A DNA stretch of 64,000 nt from Craspedostauros australis (lineage: Eukaryota > Bacillariophyta > Bacillariophyceae > Mastogloiales > Achnanthaceae): positions 248,001 through 312,000 of the forward strand of contig JAMXDE010000032.1 of the NCBI GenBank assembly GCA_026770025.1. The letters run 5' to 3'. Both the position numbers and the translations under genes were made by a program. A model generated the notes under the pieces. That model had not been told where the DNA came from and ran no database searches. It worked only from the letters and a program-made list of their open reading frames with translations. Shown here piece by piece: positions 40,768 through 52,600 of this stretch. How positions within the stretch are numbered: the stretch's first letter is position 1; every line of letters starts with the position of its first letter.

Positions 40768-41421
40768 CACAAAGGATTTCAACATGGCCTGTTTCGTACA
40801 GCGTAGGGGACATGGATACTCGCATGGCACCATGCACTCGTGCATGCGACCTGTTCTCTCGCACCAGCGCGAGCCACTTGACCGGGGTTGAGACGACACC
40901 ATCTCAGCACCCATCAACGGTGAGCCATTTGGAGCACACAAGACGAAGGCATACTCTCTACGAATAGGGAAGGTGAGAATGTGTCGGCCTTGATGTGCCC
41001 GCATCGACAATGGAGCAGTCAGGATACCAGCAGCAACACTGCCATCGACGCCAACGTCAGAATCGACAGCAAAGGCGTTCAGGGTCGTCATTGGAGAAGC
41101 TTGGCAAGCAGGATTCAGATCCGGGCAATTTGCTGCGGTCAAGCATGTCGCCATCACTGAGGTCCACGGCAAAGGCAGCGAAAGTACGAACCTCGCAAAA
41201 TGGACGGTCAGGTGGCAAATCATCCCACTGGCGGTCAGTGTGGACGGCCCTGTTCATCATTTTGTCAATGTATTACATAGTACAATGCATCGCGTTCATC
41301 GAAGATCATCGAAGTAATAATGAAGGACGCACTCGCGATGGTTGGTAATCCCTCAAACCAGATGGCCGCCTCTCCGTACGATGCTTGGGTGGGGACTGTC
41401 GGAAACGGAGACGACGAGAAT
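40768..41421. other. region upstream of the GT61-like gene
   Basis: A plus frame from ATG 41010 or 41025 to the stop at 41348 encodes a basic Gln/Arg-rich stretch followed by a hydrophobic segment (WTALFIILSMYYIVQCIAFI). It could be a type II membrane-anchor exon of the following glycosyltransferase or chance. No clean splice joins it to the downstream frame. Confidence 0.35.
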
Positions 41422-42744
41422 GATGAAGCTCTTGGCGTCGGTGACGCTGTTGTTGATGCTAGCGTTGGTGGCGGAGGCAGCGGCGGTGTGCGGGGGAGAG
41501 CTTGATAACAAGTGCCCCGAACGCAACGGAAGAAAAGAAATCAGCGTCCAGCCAACACACGAGAATGATAGGTGGGAACAACCAGACTGGTTCCGCAACG
41601 ACTTATGGACAAATCATATTCTCACGTCGAGCACGTTTGCTTCCAAGATGAGTATTGGTTTCATGACACCACAATGCACGATCTGGAACATCCACTGCAT
41701 CGACTGCCGGTCATACAGACTCTGCACCAGCCTAACTGGACCATCGCGTCCAGACCGGGATTTCACAAGTGCGCTAGCTTCCCACACATTGGTCAATTCG
41801 CGGTCGAGCCATCCATCCGGCTCCCATCGCTTTCCAATATCACCGAGCGAGAAGCGATGCAAAATTGCGCGTGCTCTCCCGTTCCACATCACATGTTTTT
41901 GCACGGTTTCTTCGCCACCACGCTGGGTGAATTCATGGTTCGAGTATTTTACCCCATGCTTGTGCTGTCATCAAGGATGGAGGATGTCTTCGTTCCCGAT
42001 GAACAAGCGAAGGCCAGCTCCTCGTCGTCGACAGCACTGTCGTCAGTTTCTGCTTCAATCTCTTCCGCCTCCACCCCTTCTCTGGTTGGAGAAAGGCTCC
42101 AGACATCCCTGGAGCATCTCCGATGGCAAGCCCAGTCCTACCTCGTTGTGAATTTTGCGCAAAACAAAAGCATACACGTAAGAGGCTTGCTCGACAGCCA
42201 TCGAACAATGGCCGAATCGATCTCAGCGAATCCAGTTGCGCCGTTGCAATCGCTGTTCGACAACGCCAAATGCAAATGCGTCCAGCGAATGGTCTTCTGC
42301 GGATTCTCAGCCCAAGAGGAAGGTGTGGAGGGACTTCAATCCGTTTGGAGGGAAGGCACCGACCTTGTGCTGGAGTCCACTCCCAATACAGAACTCGGCT
42401 ACATGGCCACCCGCGACTTCTTGCTGCAGCAGTTGATCAAGAATGATCCATTGATCGAAGATGCCATTCGGGAGCAACGTTTGGAGTTGCTCGAAGAGTC
42501 TGAAATCGAGCTGGAGGCTTCGCAGGATGCGGACGAGTCCAAGATAATTGGTCTGACACAACGCAGTAGCCGCCGCGACTTGATCAATATCAAGGACAGC
42601 ATCGCGCTGTGCAACACTCTACGAGCACTTTGGAGCCGAAGGGTGGGTCGATGCCAAAGTCAAGCCGGGCATCCGACTCTGCGAGGAAGAGAAGGAGCAG
42701 GAGCAGCATGGGCAAACGTGACAGGTGGACTGTCCAGTGATTGA
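41422..42744 (+). pseudogene. GT61-like glycosyltransferase remnant, frame-disrupted
   Basis: The frame from about 41572 to 42744 carries GT61 (DUF563)-type features: SYSHVEHVCFQDEYWF, CKCVQRMVFCGF and the motif IIGLTQRSSRRDLINI followed by DSIALCNTL, like the family's R-x-x-S-R-R-x-[IL]-x-N block. Upstream, a different frame starting at 41422 gives a good signal peptide (MMKLLASVTLLLMLALVAEA) but runs out of phase near 41570-41615. At the 3' end the likely continuation (YEHFGAEGWVDAKVKPGIRL) is again in another frame, and the family's C-terminal GPHGA segment is missing. Either splicing is unusual or the gene is a truncated, frameshifted relic. GT61 enzymes add xylose or GlcNAc in the Golgi/ER; substrate here is unknown. 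Confidence 0.5.
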
Positions 42745-42965
42745 CGCGGAGGGCTTGCGTCACAATATCAATTCTTCATATCGTACTTTGCGAGTAAGTA
42801 CTCGTATAGTACATGGAATCGACGCAACATAGAAACCCGGAGAGTCCTCCATCTCATTTTCACACTCACAGATTTTGGCAATGTGCGAGTAGACGTACCT
42901 TGTACAAAGTATTGACTATTCACAATGATACCATCGACCTGAGGTCCATGGCTGCTGCGGATGGT

Positions 42966-44177
42966 TCAGTTGGGATTGAGGAACGATGGTTTGAGACGGA
43001 TGAAGGAGTACTCCAGGCATGATCCTCTGCACCATGGATTGGGTTCCTTCGAGAACATGATGAGATTATTCTTAGCAAAAGAATCAAAGAAGTTGACCAG
43101 CACCTTGCTATGTCTTTCCGCGTGCGTTTCTGCTTTCGCCCTCAGGACCTCGCTGTCCTCGGAATCTTCATCCTCCTCTTCTTCATCGTGGAATCCTGGC
43201 GGGGCATGGATCTCGATCAGAATCTGCCTTATCTTGTCGTACTTGGTGAAGTCTTCGTTGGAGACGTACTCGCAACCCTCGCAGTCGATCTTGAAGAGAT
43301 CGATGACTCGGTCCTGGTGTCCCAACCGTTTGATGATCTCGAACAGATCGACGAACATGTCAGCCTTGCCGGCTGGGAGGTTGGAGTCTTGGGTCTTGGA
43401 TCCCTTGAATCCCCACTGATGGAAGTGGATGTTCTTGTCAGCATTCTCCTCGCGCTCGTAGTTGTCTGAAAAATCGAACACGTGGATTTCGCACGCCTCC
43501 CTGCCAAGCTCTTCTTGAATGGCATCCTCGAACAGGTAGTTCCCGTTGCTTCCGATGGAGTAGACGAGGCAGCCGTACTTCGATGCATCGTACTCAGCTG
43601 TGGCTACAGCAGCAGCAGCAGTAGACGATGGTGATTCGCCGCCGCCGTCAGCGCTGATGGATCTGCGCTTGCCACTTGCTACATCCGCCTTCCAACGATC
43701 CTGACCGATGTCCTTGAGACGATCCAGGTTGCAAGTCCATTTGGGACCATCTCCCAACCCGCCGATGCGTTTGCTGTACGGGCATGCAAAGTAGGGGTCG
43801 TAGTTGACGAAGAACCAGAAGGGCAGTCCTTCGAGGAGCCAGCTCTCTGGTTCCTCCGGGTACTGGTGGAAGCCAAATCTCCGAGCCCAGGACTGTGCTT
43901 GTTTCCATTTGTCATTGGAGATGCCATCCAGCACGCCGTAGGACTCATCGTACGCCAACTTGTAGTACTGTTCGAGGTCGTCCTTCGGCTTTCTATCCTT
44001 ATTGCTTGCGGCGGATGTGCCACATGCTACGAAATTCAACGGCGTGGAAGACGACGACAGCTGCGGGGTGATATGGATGTGGGCCAAGAGCTGGACGCCG
44101 AATAGCACGGATCCAATCGCCAGAATAACCCTCACGGAGGAATCGCGTCTCGTCGATGCCCGCTGCTTCAGCTTCAT
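42966..44177 (-). CDS. membrane-anchored FkbM/METTL24-like methyltransferase
   Basis: A single-exon 403 aa protein from ATG at 44175-44177. A hydrophobic segment after a basic N-terminus (VRVILAIGSVLFGVQLLAHI, about residues 16-35) indicates a type II anchor, with the enzyme in the Golgi or ER lumen. The METTL24-like core reads DIGQDRWKADV, CLVYSIGSNGNYLFEDAI (SAM-binding strand and loop), EIHVFDFSDNY, and the FkbM-type LFKIDCEGCEYV. A Glu/Asp-rich insert (EEEEDEDSEDSE) precedes the last 70 residues. It is convergent with the GT61-like remnant 221 bp away. Both families act on glycans or secreted substrates, which may be coincidence. Confidence 0.82.
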   Translation of the reverse strand: MKLKQRASTRRDSSVRVILAIGSVLFGVQLLAHIHITPQLSSSSTPLNFVACGTSAASNKDRKPKDDLEQYYKLAYDESYGVLDGISNDKWKQAQSWARRFGFHQYPEEPESWLLEGLPFWFFVNYDPYFACPYSKRIGGLGDGPKWTCNLDRLKDIGQDRWKADVASGKRRSISADGGGESPSSTAAAAVATAEYDASKYGCLVYSIGSNGNYLFEDAIQEELGREACEIHVFDFSDNYEREENADKNIHFHQWGFKGSKTQDSNLPAGKADMFVDLFEIIKRLGHQDRVIDLFKIDCEGCEYVSNEDFTKYDKIRQILIEIHAPPGFHDEEEEDEDSEDSEVLRAKAETHAERHSKVLVNFFDSFAKNNLIMFSKEPNPWCRGSCLEYSFIRLKPSFLNPN

Positions 44178-45416
44178 CCCTGTGCCTTCGTGGATGTATT
44201 AGTACAGGTATCACGCGTACTACATGGATTACTGACGGCAATGGCGACAATGGCGACAATGGCGACAATGGCGACAGTGACGGCAAGGACAGCGGCAGTT
44301 GGTGATCTTCCGACGCTTCTCCCTCAGCTCGATTCGACCCAACCAGGTTTGCTGTGGGCGTTCCCTCCAGCTGGTGCTTGTGGGTGAACCGAGAGACCAT
44401 GTTTTGCCTTGTGGTGCGATGAGAGATGTGTCGTGTTGTGTCGGGTTGTGTCGTGTTGGGGATCAGCTTCGGCCCATTTTTGGCGACTTTTTCTCCTCCC
44501 CACTTCCACTTTCACTGTGATGTTTTCGGTTTTTTTCCACCACAAATTTCTTCAATTGGCTCATTTGAGTCGCTCGAGTCACGCTCAGCGATCAAACGAA
44601 TCGAGCACGGAACCGTGATCATGTTCTTCGTCTTTCGCCTTCGCGGACAGAGCACTCTCTGATTGGCTGGAAGAGGTGTTGAGTTATGACAAAAACTGGC
44701 GTGTGTGTTCGCCATCGTCCATCAGCAAACCCGAACGCCCCTTCTCTGTGTGTCGAGGAACACGACACTTCGATTCCCTGTGCGTGGAACAGAAGGGGAG
44801 TCGCCACGACCACCAAAGAGGGCACAGGTCGAGGACGCCAAGAGAGTGTTGACGGGAGAGTGACAATAACACCAACAGCAGCCGAAGCAGAAGCACAGCA
44901 ACGAACAGCAACGTGGACAGACACGGCAGCCGCCAAACAGACAACGAACGCGCCGACAGCAAATCTGCCATCAACCCCTCCTCCCGCCGCGGTGCTTCCT
45001 CCTCGCCCGAATTCCTCCCGAGGCCGAAGTTTGACACCCTTTCGCGCAAGAGACCCACGTTTTTGGGCGTGTGGGATTCGGAGACTGCCCTTGCTCTCGT
45101 TCCTCCTCCTTCTTCTATTCATCAGACTTCGCGTCGCCAGGGGTCGTCAATCTGGATCATCTCTCCCTTCTCTGCCTCTTCATCAGGCAGGGCACAAACA
45201 AAACAAACAAAACAAACAAAACAAGCACACACACTCTATTGATACAACGCACGTTCTTCCCACCCCTCCAGATCAAACCGCCTCCAGACGTATCCACCCA
45301 TAATCCTCCGCTCGCTCGCCCACTTTCCCATCCTGCTCATCTGCTCATCTGATCATCCAGTCATCCAAATCATCTCCCTGAGATCGAAACCTGCGCACCA
45401 TCTTGCATATCGTAAC
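44178..45416. promoter_or_regulatory. divergent upstream region (methyltransferase / fibrillin-like gene)
   Basis: 1.2 kb between divergent genes, with a 9-bp tandem repeat at 44241-44276 and an ACAAACAAA-type run near 45193-45223. Long open frames here (for example 44686-45303) are low complexity and not supported. Promoter role is inferred from orientation. Confidence 0.4.
44241..44276. repeat. 9-bp tandem repeat ATGGCGACA x4
   Basis: Four perfect units, 65 bp upstream of the methyltransferase start codon, so possibly within its 5' UTR. Confidence 0.9.
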
Positions 45417-47119
45417 ATGAAAGGCAAGCGGGATTACTCCGTAATGACACAGAGTCTGGTGCATCCGAGCAACATCGAGACACTGGATGCGACGTTCCCG
45501 AAGGAAGAGATGTTCGCCACGAAAGCCCACAGGAAGGATGGCCCATCCATGACACCATCCACGAACAAGGAAGAGCGGCGACAGGCAAGGACTGCAGCCG
45601 TGTTCTACAGCGAGTGCTTCCTCCGTGGCATCGAGCCGATGGTTGCCGACACAGCGGCAGAAGACGCGAAGCAGGCATACGATAGGTGGTGGGTCAAGGC
45701 GCTGCAGCCATCCGAACCGGATGCCGCAGGTGTCAACAAAGGCAGCGAGGCGGAGAACGGAACACAGGGATTGGGCAGCCGCAAGCGAAGGCGCACCGAT
45801 GCCGCCGACCCCTCCGGCGTCATGGCTGGCAGCGGCATCACCATGAAAGCGGCAAAAGGTGGGGCTGGTGACAATGACCATCGCTGGGATGGGACTGCAC
45901 ATCACCAGCTGTGCGTTACTCAAACAGAGCACCAAGACGCGCTTTGGGATCAATACGGCGGCGCACAATGTCCCATCGGGCATCAACCCCACTCGATAGA
46001 CAGACAGCACATGATCTACGACATCAAGCAAACCCTGGTCAATCGGCTGAAGAGCACCGGCGGATCCACAGAAGATCTGGAATTCCGGTCCTGCATGGAC
46101 CGCTTGCTCGCGCTTCAGGATACGACAGCGATCGTGAGCAGCAACGCCACCCATGGCAACTGGTTGACGCTGTCCAAACCGACGTACGAAGATTGCAAGG
46201 GAACGAACGAGAAGGGCGAGGCGATGTACACATTGGGGCGGATTGCATTCGACATGTTCCGTCCCAACCATCTCATGTGCTCGCTGAAGGCCGTCTTCAA
46301 TCGCATCGAAAACATCGATCCTCGCAACCCCGGACGCCCGCTCAACGTTCCCAGGAGCCTGCACAAGGAAATCAAGGGCGGCAATGTCCAAATGTTGTGC
46401 TATGAGTAAGTGCTGTTGCTCTGTTTCATTCCACTGACCGTGTGGGATTTGTCCGTTGTGGTTCGCCAGCAAGCACAGCCACATCCTTGAATAAGCGAGT
46501 CGACGGCCCCAACTTCACATCTCACGCAACTTCGATCTATCTTTCCTTCCTTCATTCGTTCGTCCCCATCTTCCCTCCCACTCGTATGCGCTCGTACAAT
46601 GTGCAACTCATGAACACCACACGTTGTTGGCGCAGCATCATGGTCGCGTTCACCATCAAGGCGGATCAAACGAAGCGTGGAGTTCATCGAGATGACGCAG
46701 CAGAAGGCGAGTACATCGTTCCGAGGTCCATCGATGGCATCCTCACCAACCAAGGCTACGCGATCCCCGATCCATCCCACAGCAACCGGCTATCCATCTG
46801 GTTCTCGGGCGGATCTTTGGAGGTCATGGACGAGGAGAACGACCTTGAAGAGTGGAGGAACATCTTCGACACTGGCAACGCGCCGAATCGCAACTTCAAG
46901 GAGTACGCCAACGTGCTGGCGGCACGGTTCCTGCTGGGGGCTCATCTGCCAGAGTGCATGGAGAGCGATGGCAGCCTGAGCTTCGCTCTCAAGCGCCCCA
47001 TCGGCGGTCACGGCTCGGCGTACTGCGACGTCACGTACTTGGATGACGACTTCCGAATCATGAAGGGACACCGCGGGTCGATCTTTGTGTCGACCAGGAT
47101 ACCGGATGCCATTCATTGA
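45417..47119 (+). CDS. fibrillin (PAP)-like protein, two exons
   Basis: Exon 1 is 45417-46405 and exon 2 is 46636-47119. The 230 bp intron has donor TATGA|GTAAGT and acceptor GGCGCAG|CATCATG. The join reads QMLCY-DIMVAFTIKADQ and gives 490 aa. The C-terminal part matches the plastid lipid-associated protein/fibrillin pattern: RLSIWFSGGSLEV in the middle and the closing DVTYLDDDFRIMKGHRGSIF with VSTR (family: YLDxDLRIxRGxxGxxFVLTR). Fibrillins associate with plastoglobules and thylakoids and bind lipids. The first half is basic and low complexity (SRKRRRTDAADP), with no clear signal peptide, so plastid import is not shown. Family confidence comes mainly from the final 30 residues. Confidence 0.65.
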
Positions 47120-48732
47120 TGATCCCTTTAGAGTGCTCGCCGAGCTGCGGCGTGGCTATGACTGTCATATTGGTGCGACGCGTCCATACATACCTACGAA
47201 TAGCCGTGCATCTTGCATGTACTGGTACAGTGTGCACATCACCTGCACCATTCTCTCAGTGTATAATACTACCCTCTACAAGAAGAACATGTTGGTGCCA
47301 TACCACGCTGATGCGGCATAGAAGGAGAACAAGACCCAGGTCAAGACGATCAGCAACCGCATCGGTCAACACTAGATCAACGGGCAAGCAAACAGCATGC
47401 CGCAGCGCAACAAAGTAGGCTCCTTGTCTCGGAGTGTCAATTGGAGTGCGCATTCGCAGTTGCACCGTGCGAGTACGTAGAAACATACGAATAATAATAG
47501 TGGTAGACTGGCATCAGCACAGTACTTGTCAGCACTCCACGCACCCTCTTTGTCTAGCTCGCACACCATTGCTGTGTCACATCACAAGGGTGCGCGCTTC
47601 TGGAGCCGCCCGGACTGAGGTTATTGCATGTGCACAGGCACACTCACGCAACTGAACTGATACACTTTTTTGCCCAACAGGCACGGTTGCACTCGTACGA
47701 GTACAACTATGGCACTGATTGTGCATCCGCTTTTCTTGTTGGACACTGACGATACGGGCACGCTCGTACGGATACTAGAGGCCTATCGCATTTCACATTC
47801 ACACCCCTGTGTTCATGTCACATGTGGCACTCACGTTCGGATTTCACATTGGTACTCGTGACTAGTTCGTGACCAACACGGAAAGACGACCAACATGACT
47901 GGATCGGCTTCTCTTCTGTAGAATAGAGCTCTAGTTTAGACTGCTCTGATATGAATGCTCCTTGCATGTTATCGCATCACTTGTTGAGACCAAAGGTTGA
48001 TAGGATCATTAATGGGTGTGATCTGAGTTGCACGCAACGCACATCCCTCTTTCTTCTCTTAGGAGCTTCGTGTTCTGAGAGTTTCGCTGCCATCTCTTCT
48101 GTCTCAACTTTGCCACAAACAGAGGTCCGGTAACATATGCGCAAGCACTTTGTCCCTGCTGATTCATAGCTTGTTCAAGGCTCTGTTGCCAATATCGATG
48201 ACAGAGACCTCTTGATCACCGTATCATGGAGATAGATCAGCAGTTTGTTGTCCAATAGAAGCTCTTCACGCAGTCTACACAGAACTATTGCGATTGCATG
48301 TTGGGTTGGTTGGAGACCAACAACGACTTCCGATACGGCAGTCAGGATCTCCAAAAGATGCAAAATGCGCGTCGGTAGAAGTCTCTGGTCGTATCTGACT
48401 ACACTAGTCCTCAGAGCATCAGGAACACGCCGCGGATGTTGTATCGGGTGAAATAGGATATGAGCAAAGATTCCTCAGCTGGATCATGAAGGGGTCCTTT
48501 GATACTTGCGCGCAGATATCATATGTGAAGCTTACAGGCATATTCGATATCGTAATCGCTCTCTATCGCTCCCTGCACCCCTCATTCGGAATGCTAGTTT
48601 AATCATCACTAGCATCTCAAAAAACTATCATCAGCACGACAAGGACGACTCAACATTGCTGCCAATGAAGAGAAATGATTGGCCATTGGTTTCGTTCCAA
48701 CACGTGGAAGGTTGGCTTGCCGGGACTGCAAT
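47120..48732. other. intergenic region
   Basis: About 1.6 kb without a supported gene. It holds a perfect palindrome CTCGTACGAG at 47692-47701 and a near-copy at 47763-47772. Only short chance frames are present. Confidence 0.4.
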
Positions 48733-48780
48733 GTGAAACTCAATTGTGTTTTTGGCTCCTAAAACGCAATCGAGTTTCAC
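48733..48780. repeat. inverted repeat / hairpin beside the Copia-2 insertion
   Basis: Arms GTGAAACTCAATTGTGTTTT (48733-48752) and AAAACGCAATCGAGTTTCAC (48761-48780) pair over 20 bp with two mismatches (one would be a G-U pair in RNA) around an 8-nt loop. It ends 17 bp before the Copia-2 LTR. Confidence 0.8.
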
Positions 48781-48791
48781 TTTCCGAGGGG

Positions 48792-48797
48792 GAAGTT
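48792..48797. repeat. target-site duplication GAAGTT, left (Copia-2)
   Basis: GAAGTT precedes the 5' LTR and recurs at 56183-56188, so the target duplication is 6 bp. Confidence 0.85.
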
Positions 48798-49575
48798 TGT
48801 CAGGAATCGGGGGTACGACTTTGCAAAGATACCCTATTCTACCGCAGCTCCCATGAGGACTGACTGGAACAGGAATGGTATTAAGTGCAAAGATACCCAT
48901 GATTGCCGCAACCCCCAATAGCACCTCCCAGACAAACCGCAACCTAGCAATCGACCAGTTGCACTCGGACAGCCCAATGGCCTTACCTGTCTTATGTGAC
49001 ATCCAAGCACCCTCATCCAGTGGCCTACTCGGCCATGTCCCAATAACGGTCGGGAACCGAGAGATCTATGACGATGGCAACACACCAGCCCTGAGTGAAT
49101 CGAATGAGCGCGACAACCAATATATCTGAACAAGTCGACGCGTCCCTGAGAACCTAATGTGAGAAAGCGAAACAGAGGCGATCCCTATTCACCCAAGACC
49201 ACGATCCAGATGACAATAAGTTCCAAGCATCCAAAGGCAACCATCGAGATGACCGGAGGGAGGAACTGAAATGAAGTGGGACCAGTGAAGTGACAGGAGA
49301 CCGAAGGAGAGGTACCTACAGGTCTACGAGTATGAACTTGACGAATGTAGGTACTCTCCAACTCTCAGCTAAACATGCGATGAACCACGATGAAAGCAAG
49401 ATGAAGATGCAGACGAAAGAAGCCAAGCTAAAGGGTGAGACCTCGAGTGGCTACTGCAGATCATGCTTGTTGTGAAACTGGAATCGAAAGGAGATGAGCA
49501 TGTTGTGCTCACAGTTCTAAAACGGTACAGACTGATAACAGATTAGTCTACTACTATAACCCCGGATTTCCAACA
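48798..49575 (+). repeat. 5' LTR of Copia-2 (778 bp)
   Basis: Starts TGTCAGGAATCGGGGG and ends GGATTTCCAACA. Canonical TG...CA termini. Confidence 0.95.
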
Positions 49576-49587
49576 CGTTTCGAAACG
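49576..49587. other. 12-bp palindrome CGTTTCGAAACG directly after the 5' LTR
   Basis: It stands where a tRNA primer binding site would be expected, yet no TGG is present. It may reflect priming by an internal tRNA fragment, as known for Drosophila copia, or another mechanism. Confidence 0.5.
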
Positions 49588-49656
49588 TTACGATTGAAAT
49601 CCAACGTTTCCATCACCCACCAACACAGCAACAAACACCACCACCACCAAGTCACC

Positions 49657-52600
49657 ATGAGTTCCTATCTTCGCAAGAGCGACCGCGTTGTCATCTTCGA
49701 CGGCAAGCGATCCAGCTGGACGGGTTGGAGCATCAAGTTCCTAGCTCGCGCCGCAAGCAAGGGTCTCGAGGACTTGTATCTCATGGATCTAGACAAGGTG
49801 GAGGTGAAGCCAGCTCCCTTCGGCCCCAGCGCCCTCATCTCCGATGTGAAGATCGAAGAGGGTGAGTCTATCGCGAAGAAGATAGCCTCGATGACTGCTG
49901 AGGAGAAGGAGGTATACAAGAATGGGCTGGCTAAGTGCGCGTTTGAAGAACTGACCATGGCGATCAACCATGAAACTACGGAAGGCGATGTCGCCTTCAT
50001 GGCTGTGGTGGGAACCAAGGGTGGACCCACTGAGAGTGGAGACCCACGCAAGGCGTGGAAGGCCCTTGAACGCATCTACGAGCAGCGTACTGCGCCTGTC
50101 AAGGCAAAGTTGTTGGCTCAACTCAACGGGATGCGGTTGAAGAAAGGTGAGCACCCAGACACGTTCCTGACCGAGATGGAAGTGCTGCGTAATCGCCTCG
50201 GTAGTACTGGCATCAAGATGGATATGCAACAGTACCACATGCTCGTACTCAACGCCCTCGGAAGGGAATACGAGACGGACGTCAAGCTCTTGGAGCTCAA
50301 GTTCGACGGTATGGAGGACACCATGACCCTTGAAGACATCCGCGAGGCTGTCAGTGCCACCTACGACGGCCGACACCTCAAGCTCGGCGGCAACAGGCGT
50401 GAGAGCAACAGTAACAGGGAAGAGACTGCATTCGCTGCAGTAGGAGGCTTCAAAGGTCACTGCCGCAACTGTGGCGCCTACGGCCACAAGAAGGCAGACT
50501 GCCGCTCCGCCCCCAAGAAAGGCAACGGCAAGAACAAGAAGAGTGGCCAAGGAGACAACAACAGCAAACCCAAGTTCAATGGGGAGTGTAAGTACTGCGG
50601 TAAGAAGGGACACAAGATCCTACAGTGCTTCAAGCTGAAGGCAGCCATGAAAGAGGCGGACTCGGCTAATGTGGCAACTGATGGAATGGAGGGAAATAAC
50701 GACGTAGCTCTTGTAATGACAGACGAGCCAATTTGTGTGCCCACCTTGGGAAACACGAACGAATTGGAAAATGTGACCAATTTGTCTGTGAACACAGGCG
50801 AGGCGAAAACACGCGACAACAACAGCAACTACCAAGCTGACTCCAAGGTAATGGAGGACGTCGCCTTTGCAGCCATCATCGAACAGACTGACACATCTCC
50901 CATTCTTTCTTTGAGACCACACAACGTCAACAACAAGATGAGCAACTCCAACCAAGGACAGGAGTCCTACTACGACGCAAGCCTCACCAACGAAGGGGCC
51001 ACCGACACCGAGGACGTGGATGACGACATGGGCGATGCCAACCGTGAAGAAGCGGCACGTCGCCCTATCTTCAACTTCGCCCCAGAGCTCTCTCGTGTGG
51101 ACCGCATGATCGGGAACTCGACAGGGCTTACCACCAACACGGCCTGGTGCCCTCTGTGCCTCAAGCGAGGACCACTCTACGCATGGTGCGTAGAATGTCC
51201 CCAAGTTCCTTTCTTCATCCAGCTCCACAATGAGCCGAGTGGCCATGTGCCAACCAACGATGAAGAGCGCGCAGAACGACGCACCAGACTCGAAAGAGCT
51301 GGCTCACTCCGCAACGCTGTGCGAGCATCGTTGAGCAACGTGCTCCGAGCCAATGAGGTGCGAAACGAACTCGCCCTATTGTGCTACGACGCTGTAGCCA
51401 CGCACACTCAGGACCGCGAGCTACAGATTGAGCCGCGCACGGTGTACTTCAAGCTACACGAGATCGGGATGATCACCACATTGTGTGTGTGTCGCAACCC
51501 GTGCAACATCAACAACAGCTTGGAATCTCGTCACTTCCAACCCTTCCCCAGCGATCTGATTTCAAGCATGACTCACCATGCCGCGAACTCCATCAGTTGG
51601 ACCCATCACCAAAGTGACAGTGGAGTCAGACTCCCAAAGCCAGAGCACTGGGTGCTTCCAATCTACTCCGAACGCGAAGAGCAACACGAAGTGGCAATGG
51701 TGGTCGGGAACACCGACAACGTCAGCGCAAGGCGCTCCTCCGTCGCACCGGACAACTACGAGACCAATACTTGGTTGGGCGATTCGGGCGCATCGTGCCA
51801 TCTCACCAACAGCGACGAAGGTATGACCAACATTCGCGTCTCCGATCAGAATGTGAAGATCGGGAGCGGACGCTTCCTCAAGGTGACCAAGGTAGGCGAC
51901 AAGCGCATGACGGTCATGCAAAGGAACGGAAGAAGATACAACGTGGTGCTCAAGTCGGTGAAGTACGTGCCCAAGTTGTGGGTTAATCTACTGAGCATCA
52001 ACAAGGCTCTCGAGAACGGATTCAACATCAGCAACCTCGGCGTCATCATGACCCTGAAGAAAGGCAAAGCCCGCATCACCTTCGACCGCATCATGGCAAC
52101 GCAGAGCGGTTTCGTGTGCGGAGTGAACATGGTGAGCAACGCCAAGGCCGACGACCAAGCTCATGTTGGCGTGTCGACCGACGCACCAGTCGACATCAAC
52201 ACAATTCATAAAAAGTTAGGTCACGTTGACGCGTACACCATCTCTCGAACAGCAGGGAGGTACGGCTGGAACGTGACAGGAAAACTGAACGTGTGTGTTG
52301 ACTGCGCGATTGGGAAATCGCGACAGAGACCAATGTCGAAAGCGACTCAACAACGAGCGAAAGGAGTCGGGGATCGATTGTTCATGGACACATCAAGTGT
52401 TCAGACACACAGCCTGGGAAAGGGCAAATACTGGCTTCTTGTGATCGACGATTACAGTGACTACTGCTGGAGTTATTTCATCACAGAGAAAAGCGACGTG
52501 GGGTCGAAGATGCTTTTGTTGTTCCAATGGCTCGAAGCGAATCAGCGAGTAACGGTTCAAAATGTCAGATGCGACAACGCAGGAGAGAATCGTTCTGCAG

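Noticed and set aside
44686-45303. 205-codon plus-strand frame before the fibrillin-like gene
   Set aside because: Low-complexity Ala/Thr/Pro/Arg and QNKQNKQNK repeats; more likely promoter and 5' UTR.
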